Source: Gamsiella multidivaricata (lineage: Eukaryota; Mortierellomycota; Mortierellomycetes; Mortierellales; Mortierellaceae). From it: a DNA stretch of 64,000 bases. Both the position numbers and the translations under genes were made by a program. The notes under the pieces are model-generated. The model was not told the origin of the DNA. It searched no databases and was given only the letters and a program-made list of their open reading frames with translations. The stretch is from assembly GCF_025024155.1 (NCBI RefSeq), contig NW_026251735.1:1-64000 (forward strand), written 5' to 3'. Positions within the stretch are counted from its first letter, which is position 1. Each line of letters begins with the position of its first letter. Shown in pieces: positions 58,579-64,000 of the stretch.

Positions 58579-58845
58579 GGGCCTGCAGTATATGTAAAGG
58601 AAGAGTGGGAGGAAGGTGGGTACAGCCGAATGAAAAAGGTTAATAGCTCTGGAAAAGAAGAAAGTGAATCCCTCAAAGCGTATTATGGTCCTCGCTCGGA
58701 AGGGAGACATGTCTCAGATGCAAAGCCACCTACCTGGCGATCAAACCTTTTGCCCTTCTCCGGAGGACTCAGTAGTCCCGGACACAGACACACACTCTCT
58801 CTTCGGCATTTCCTTTTTGTCCTTGGCCGACTTCTCTCATTCAAC

Positions 58846-60489
58846 ATGACCCCCCGCACACCGACACTCCTCAGGACAGGGACAGCTGCACTCTCGAGGT
58901 GCCTGCGCACCGCTACAGCATACCGTCCCTCCAGATTCCAGCTTCACTCCTACTCCACAGCGCCTCCCCCACCTCCTGCTGGAACCAAGACTGTGCCTTC
59001 GACCTTCCAAGTCTTTAACCGCGAAACAAAGCGACAGCAAAAGGAACGGGCTGCCAGTAATGCACAATTGAGTCGTCAGGTCGACTATGTCAAGGACGAG
59101 GTCGCCTTCCGCGTGGTCGATCGCCTTCTGGTACACTTGCTCTTTGTTTTTAGTTCTTATATTTGCACATATGGCGTCAACCTTGCTACTCAACTCCAAG
59201 CAAAAATTGACCATTCTGTTACCGATCGTCTAGGATATCAAACGCGAGTTCAATGAGGTGGTCGAGCTGGGTTCAGGATGCGGTCATGTCGCCAAACACG
59301 TCGATACAGATATGATGAAGAAACTGATTATGTGCGACATGTCCGAGGCAATGCTTAACCGCGATAGGGATGTCGAATACGAAGGCAAGTTCATTGTCTG
59401 CTTGCGCTTTATCTGTTTGCAGGTCATCGGAATGATGACTGAACTCTGTACGCTAACCGATCCGCTGGTGCGCCTCATTTGACCTCACAGTTCCTGTAGA
59501 AAGACGCGTCGTTGATGAAGAGAACCTGCCGTTCGAGGAAAACAGTTTGGAGTGCGTTGTGAGCAGTCTATCCATGCACTGGATCAATGATCTGCCGGGT
59601 GCCATGATTCAGATCCAGCGTAGCTTGAAGCCCGATGGTGTGTTCATTGCAGGACTCTTTGGTGGCGATACCCTCTTTGAACTGAGGTGTGTTACAGAAC
59701 CTTTCATCTTTCGAATACCATCATTTGGTGCTTAGTCGGCATGTTAACAGCTTCATCCTTGCTGTCGGTTACAATAGAACATCATTACAATTGGCAGAGT
59801 TGGATCGTGAAGGAGGCATCTCGCCTAGAATCTCTCCGATGGCTGACAGCCGTGATCTTGGCGCTTTACTTTCTCGTGCCGGGTTCACACTTACAACAGT
59901 CGATGTGGACGAGGTCACAGTCAATTACCCCAGCGCAATTGAGTTGATGGAGGATCTGAGGGCCATGGGTGAAAGCAACGCTGTCATCAATAGGTATACC
60001 ATTATTGCCTTTGTCATATTCATCATGGCAGTCAACCAAAAGTCGTTGCCAACACGTTCTCGTTCAATCTTGTAGAAGGGGACTCCTCAAGCGGGATACG
60101 ATGCTGGCTGCTGCTGCAATCTACAAAGGTACAAAGCAGGCGCTTCGATTGGACGACGACAGAGGTGTAGCCCACTTGCTATCAGTTTCCTAACATGCCC
60201 TTTCGTCCTGTCCACAATAGAGATGTACGGCAACCCAGACGGAACAGTTCCTGCCACCTTCCAGATCCTTTACATGGTACGTTGGGGTTTCGTCCGCTCT
60301 TCTATCATAGGTACAATTGCTACATAAAGCTAATATGCTGCTATACTTCTGTCTATTTTACCCCTCTAGATCGGATGGAAGCCATCATCGACACAGAACA
60401 AGCCTTTGGAGCGTGGCTCAGCAAGGCATTCGCTCAAAAATCGTCTCGAAGGCGAAGGCACCTCAGCTACGCCGACTAAACCCGAATAA
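58846..60489 (+). CDS. NDUFAF5-like complex I assembly methyltransferase/hydroxylase
   Basis: Seven exons, 58846-59130, 59234-59384, 59491-59686, 59778-59993, 60076-60128, 60221-60276 and 60370-60489, give 358 residues, close to human NDUFAF5 (345). The first 40 residues (Arg/Ser/Thr-rich, no acids) look like a mitochondrial presequence. The Rossmann SAM-binding region is [18 protein letters not shown]. Family marks are [107 protein letters not shown] and PLERGSA. NDUFAF5 hydroxylates an Arg of NDUFS7 during early complex I assembly. Intron 2 has a GC donor at 59385, which the reading phase requires. Confidence 0.94.
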
Positions 60490-60750
60490 AGTGCCTTTGT
60501 ATCAATCGTCCCACCTCACTGACGCATTCCTGATAAAGATATCCAACAATGACACTGCTTCACTTCAAAGACAATCTGATGTTAAGCTGAATGTGTTTCC
60601 AATGTCATCTTTTTTATTGTTTGCCATCGAATCATAACTGATGAGTCATGCCTCAACGAGCTCCGATCATAAAATGAGAATCCATTGATTGATATCCGTC
60701 TTGGTCCTGTTGTTGTTGGGGAGGCGACAAAAACATGAGCAGGCGCAGAT

Positions 60751-61116
60751 TTAGAGGGCAAGGGTGACCTCGCACTCGACACCGGACTCGAGGTTGATGG
60801 AGGTCAACTGCTTGACGATCTCAGCAGGGGAGTGCAAGTCGATCAAACGCTTGTGGATCTTCATCTCATAGCGGTCCCAGGTCTTGGAACCCTCACCGCA
60901 AGGAGACTTGCGGGTGGTGATGCGGAGAACCTTGGTGGGGAGGCGGACGGGGCCCTTGACACGAAGGTTCTTGTCCTTGGCGCGCTGGATGAGGTCGGAG
61001 CAGACCTTCTCGAGGTTCTTGACGTTACGGGAGGTCAAGGTGATGCGGATGCGGTGGACAGGGGAATCAACCTGTTCCTCGACACCGGGCTTGGCAGACT
61101 TTTGGATGGCAGACAT
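60751..61116 (-). CDS. RPS20: 40S ribosomal protein uS10 (RPS20)
   Basis: An uninterrupted 121-residue frame. It matches eukaryotic uS10 throughout: [78 protein letters not shown] and [14 protein letters not shown]. The protein sits in the head of the small subunit. Codon use is strongly biased to C-ending codons (AAG, CTC, ACC), as expected for a ribosomal protein gene. Convergent with NDUFAF5, 261 bp away. An intron in the leader is possible but not visible from coding sequence. Confidence 0.98.
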   Translation of the reverse strand: MSAIQKSAKPGVEEQVDSPVHRIRITLTSRNVKNLEKVCSDLIQRAKDKNLRVKGPVRLPTKVLRITTRKSPCGEGSKTWDRYEMKIHKRLIDLHSPAEIVKQLTSINLESGVECEVTLAL

Positions 61117-61737
61117 GTCGACTGAGTGAATCTTTTAGATTACAGAGTGAACGTTGGGATGGGAAGGAGGAAACCAGGCCCGAGGGCCCCCAGGGCCAGC
61201 TTTCTTTTATTCCACTCCCTGAAGAAAATTTTTTCCAAACAACAAGCTTCACGTGAGGCCTCTTTATTTTCGGGCCACATAAGGACGTTCTCCCTTAATA
61301 TTTTATATATTTTAGGCTAACTCGACGCGTCTAAAACATACCATCACTCACGTCTCCATCGTTTCTTCTCTGCTCCTCACCCGCCGACGCCTGCGTCTAC
61401 CCCCATTAGCTCGCCTCTCTTCGTAGTATCTACAAGCATAGGTAATGGTGATCAGTCGTAGCTGAGAGCTGCTAGTCTTTTTTTTTTCGATGGTGGTAGT
61501 GCAGTCTGTTCAACTGTGGTGGTTTAGTCACTCTGAACCAAGATTGCAATAGCAATCACATGCTTTTTGACATCTGTCAGATGCCTCATGTCATAGTAAT
61601 GTGATTATGGAGCATCTACTCGCCCATCACTTGCTTTAGTTCTACCTACTTGCATTGTTTGTTTTTTCTCGACTATATTCATACGATTTCTCGTAGTTTA
61701 ACTTGATTTTAAGTCATCTGTTTACCCAACTTTAGAA

Positions 61738-61919
61738 AGTTGTGGCGCCTTCATAGACGTGCCTCTCGTTGACGGGTTCATAGTGTCTATGGAATTGACC
61801 GTGTTTTTCAACGGCATAATTTACTTGCAACCCTTGAAAGCCCGCTATTGTTAGGGCTTCACCTGTGGTGTCGGCCTACATCGTCATAGTCACCACTGTG
61901 CTTAGCAGAGATTGGTCAG
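61738..61919. repeat. Copy 1 of a structured direct repeat
   Basis: Starts AGTTGTGGCGCC and ends near GATTGGTCAG. It shares most bases with copy 2 beginning at 61949. It includes an imperfect inverted pair (TCATAGAC with GTCTATGG, which can still pair with one G-U) and an AAGCCC/GGGCTT hairpin. The stretch TTTACTTGCAACCCTTGAAA is identical in both copies. Confidence 0.8.
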
Positions 61920-61948
61920 AGGAATTCTACTCATGTATTGACGAGGGA

Positions 61949-62150
61949 AGTTGTGGCGGCTCCATAGACATGCCTCTCGTGAAGACGGGCTCATAGTGTC
62001 TATGGAGTTGACCGTGTTTTTCAACAGCATAATTTACTTGCAACCCTTGAAAGCCCGCCATTGTTAGGGCTTCATCTATGGTGTCGGCCTACATCGCCAT
62101 AGTCACCATTGTATCCTACCTCTGGCCATGCTTGGCAGAGATTGATCAGG
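61949..62150. repeat. Copy 2 of a structured direct repeat
   Basis: Starts AGTTGTGGCGGC, 211 bp after copy 1, and carries a 20-bp insertion near its 3' end. It has a perfect 11-bp inverted repeat: CTCCATAGACA at 61960-61970 and TGTCTATGGAG at 61997-62007, with a 26-nt loop. A second hairpin (AAGCCC, 10-nt loop, GGGCTT) follows. Differences between the copies do not remove the stems, which hints at RNA or site function. Two copies are too few to prove it. Confidence 0.8.
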
Positions 62151-62913
62151 GGGTTCTCTTTAGGAGAAGAGTCTACTTGCTAACACATTGGCTTTTTTTT
62201 TAGCTCCCATGTCGCAGACCTCTTTCAAACCTCATTTATTGTGCCTACCTTTTCCCCTATACTTTCTAACAGTTGGTCATCCTAAAGATATAATTTTCTG
62301 AAGACTTGCGCCACTTCAAGCTCCTGTCAAAATGATCTTCATACAGTGCTGGACATCTAGTCGCGGCACGAGACTTTTGATTAGAAACGCCTATTCAACT
62401 TCAAGTACAACCGCTAAATCGGAGTTTGGATCATTAAAGTGCGCATTACCCTTCCCACTACAAACCATTGTTCGCCGTTTGTCAATATGACCTCTAGTTC
62501 AAAGGGGTTTGAGCTTCAACGTTTTCTACGTACAGTCGTGACTAGATGCCCCGCACTATATGAGCCACACTTCTCTGGACACACTTGTCGCGCTTAGTTT
62601 CCACCACATCATTCTCAAATCCTAATACACCAGAAAATGGTATTTACATATACTTACCATTATACTCTTTTGAAACATATGATTGATATCTATCGCTCAC
62701 TCATTCATCCCTTATAGGAGGCAAAAGAAAACAACTACCGCATGAATTGACTACAGACACAGCGGAAAATGACACCAAGAAGAAGAGGAAGAAATTCGCG
62801 AAGAATCCATGGAGTAATTGATTTTCAAAGTATTAGAGTACGACTTTCGAATAAGAAAACTCATATTTTTCACTTTGTACATCGTGGCGCGTTGATGCTC
62901 ATCAGATTCATCA

Positions 62914-62977
62914 TTGAAAAATTGAAAAATTGAAAAATTGAAAAATTGAAAAATTGAAAAATTGAAAAATTGAAAAA
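62914..62977. repeat. Octanucleotide microsatellite (TTGAAAAA)8
   Basis: Eight exact head-to-tail copies of TTGAAAAA. On the minus strand it reads as a Phe/Asn/Ile/Gln repeat, but the frame has no gene-like flanks. A slippage-prone locus. Confidence 0.95.
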
Positions 62978-63783
62978 ATTGCATATGATAAGGAAGCTCT
63001 GTGAGGTTTGATCAAGTGTCTATTGTGCTTTATCGTTTTTACAAAAGTTTGCGGAGCAATTCGGAGAAGTGGTGCATATACAAGTTCTTTGACGCGTCTT
63101 TTTACACTTAGCATTACCTACGGATATCAAATTTTACCAGAAACCATTGAAACCAGCTGAAGACATCCATGTCGATATCTGCTATCGATTGAAAAAGAAT
63201 GGCTTGAATCGGGGCACCTTCACTTAAACCATTGTGCCATGCTGTCATGGAACATGGACGCGACTCTTATCTTTACAAACCTTCTACCCAGATGGCGCCT
63301 TGTTGAGACTACCTCTTTTTCGCCCGTAAAAAGGATTTTGGACATTCTCTTTATCAGCACGTAGGAGATCGCCTGCTCTGTAACCCTGAAGAACGCGTGC
63401 TGTCTACGAAACTGATATAGCTAGTCCCTGCCTCTGGAGTTCTTCTATGATACCTGCGACTGCTCAGGGGATAACATCTATGCTTAATGGATATCACAAC
63501 CGCTATTCTACACCGAGGGCAAGGAGATTGTGTCTTCTCCAAGAATAGGTGAAATATCCTCCGTTCGAATAAATGATCTGGATTCAGACCCAAGCTGTAG
63601 ACAAAAGAACCGCTTGTATACATATACAAAAGCTGAAGTATTAGGATCAGCAGGCATTGTCAAGAACTCAGAAGAGTCGTCTCAGTATTATATCCAAGGT
63701 GTGATCGTTGAAGTCGTATAAAAACGCGATGATTCAGCAAAATCCCCCTCGTTCACCAATTCGAACGTCTATCACCTTCCACG

Positions 63784-64000
63784 ATGTCCATCACAAAAGT
63801 AGCCGCGGCCGTATTGTCGTTCGCGGGAGCATTAGTGCTCGTCCAGGCAGTCGTCCTGCCCCTCTCAGCAAACATGAACGACAAATCAGGGCATCAAACC
63901 TCGACACAAAACATTATTCATAAACGCAACATGGATGGAATCATCACCAGCTGCACAGTTCCCAACACAGTTGCCTTGACATTCGACGATGGTCCTTACT
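63784..64000 (+). CDS. Polysaccharide (chitin) deacetylase, 5' end only
   Basis: The frame starts at the ATG at 63784 and leaves the window. It begins with a signal peptide (VAAAVLSFAGALVLVQAVV) and a short linker. It reaches ALTFDDGPY, the first NodB motif, whose Asp residues act as catalytic base and metal ligand in carbohydrate esterase family 4. Fungal members remove acetyl groups from chitin to make chitosan in the cell wall. The remaining motifs, including the His pair, are outside the window, so full identity is not testable here. The 5' flank up to 63783 has no obvious site. Confidence 0.85.
   Translation, partial: MSITKVAAAVLSFAGALVLVQAVVLPLSANMNDKSGHQTSTQNIIHKRNMDGIITSCTVPNTVALTFDDGPY

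Larger units (their letters stand above)
61117..63783. other. Long spacer with structured direct repeats and an octamer array
   Basis: About 2.7 kb between uS10 and the deacetylase gene. The left end contains the uS10 promoter. The middle holds a 211-bp-period duplicated sequence with inverted repeats and, further on, an (TTGAAAAA)8 array; both are listed separately. No ATG frame of credible length or composition is present, so any gene product here would be RNA. Confidence 0.5.

Noticed and set aside
62751..63114. Minus-strand Phe/Gln/Asn repeat frame
   Set aside because: Produced entirely by the TTGAAAAA octamer array.

Overview
The window looks like nuclear DNA of a filamentous early-diverging fungus, most likely Mortierellomycota (Mortierella or a close relative). 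Genes are compact and mostly multi-exon, with short GT-AG introns of about 45-190 nt. The products are typical fungal or opisthokont proteins, including a Zn2Cys6 transcription factor, a chitin deacetylase-like start and a large NAD-GDH. The phylum is an inference from gene content and style, not from a database search. Exon joins were made by hand from splice consensus, phase and family alignment from memory.

Layout. At 0-8 kb lie the C-terminal end of an ACC-synthase-like aminotransferase, a Thr-rich mucin-like membrane protein, a tandem pair of related coiled-coil proteins (one with an in-frame TAG) and a small Asn/Ser-rich protein. At 10-13.4 kb a choline-transporter-like (Pns1/SLC44) gene and a BolA gene diverge from a shared region holding five 10-bp AGGGG repeats. 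At 14.9-18.9 kb is an F-box/WD40 gene broken by several stops and frame shifts. At 19-33.2 kb are a multi-pass membrane protein, a GPI-type secreted protein, AMP deaminase, RNase P/MRP subunit Pop7, an LSH/HELLS-type SNF2 remodeller, an unknown 173-aa gene, a TMEM234 homologue and a PPIL1-type cyclophilin. At 34-46.3 kb are a very large Zn2Cys6 factor, NAD-dependent glutamate dehydrogenase and palmitoyl-protein thioesterase.

At 46.4-55.1 kb, all on the minus strand, are a WD40-like protein with five acidic PAPGFLL-type repeats, a glutathione S-transferase and a USP16/45-like deubiquitinase. At 57.2-61.1 kb are porphobilinogen deaminase (with an 11-nt micro-exon), the complex I assembly factor NDUFAF5 and ribosomal protein uS10. 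The rest is a repeat-bearing spacer and the 5' end of a polysaccharide deacetylase.

Most genes are housekeeping genes, and there is no operon-like functional cluster. Four divergent pairs may share promoters: Pns1/BolA, Pop7/LSH, the unknown 173-aa gene/TMEM234, and HMBS/NDUFAF5. The least explained items are the PAPGFLL-repeat protein, the tandem coiled-coil paralogues, the 211-bp-period structured repeat in the 61-62 kb spacer, and the micro-exons and GC-AG introns. I saw no CRISPR array, rRNA or convincing tRNA, and no intact transposon.
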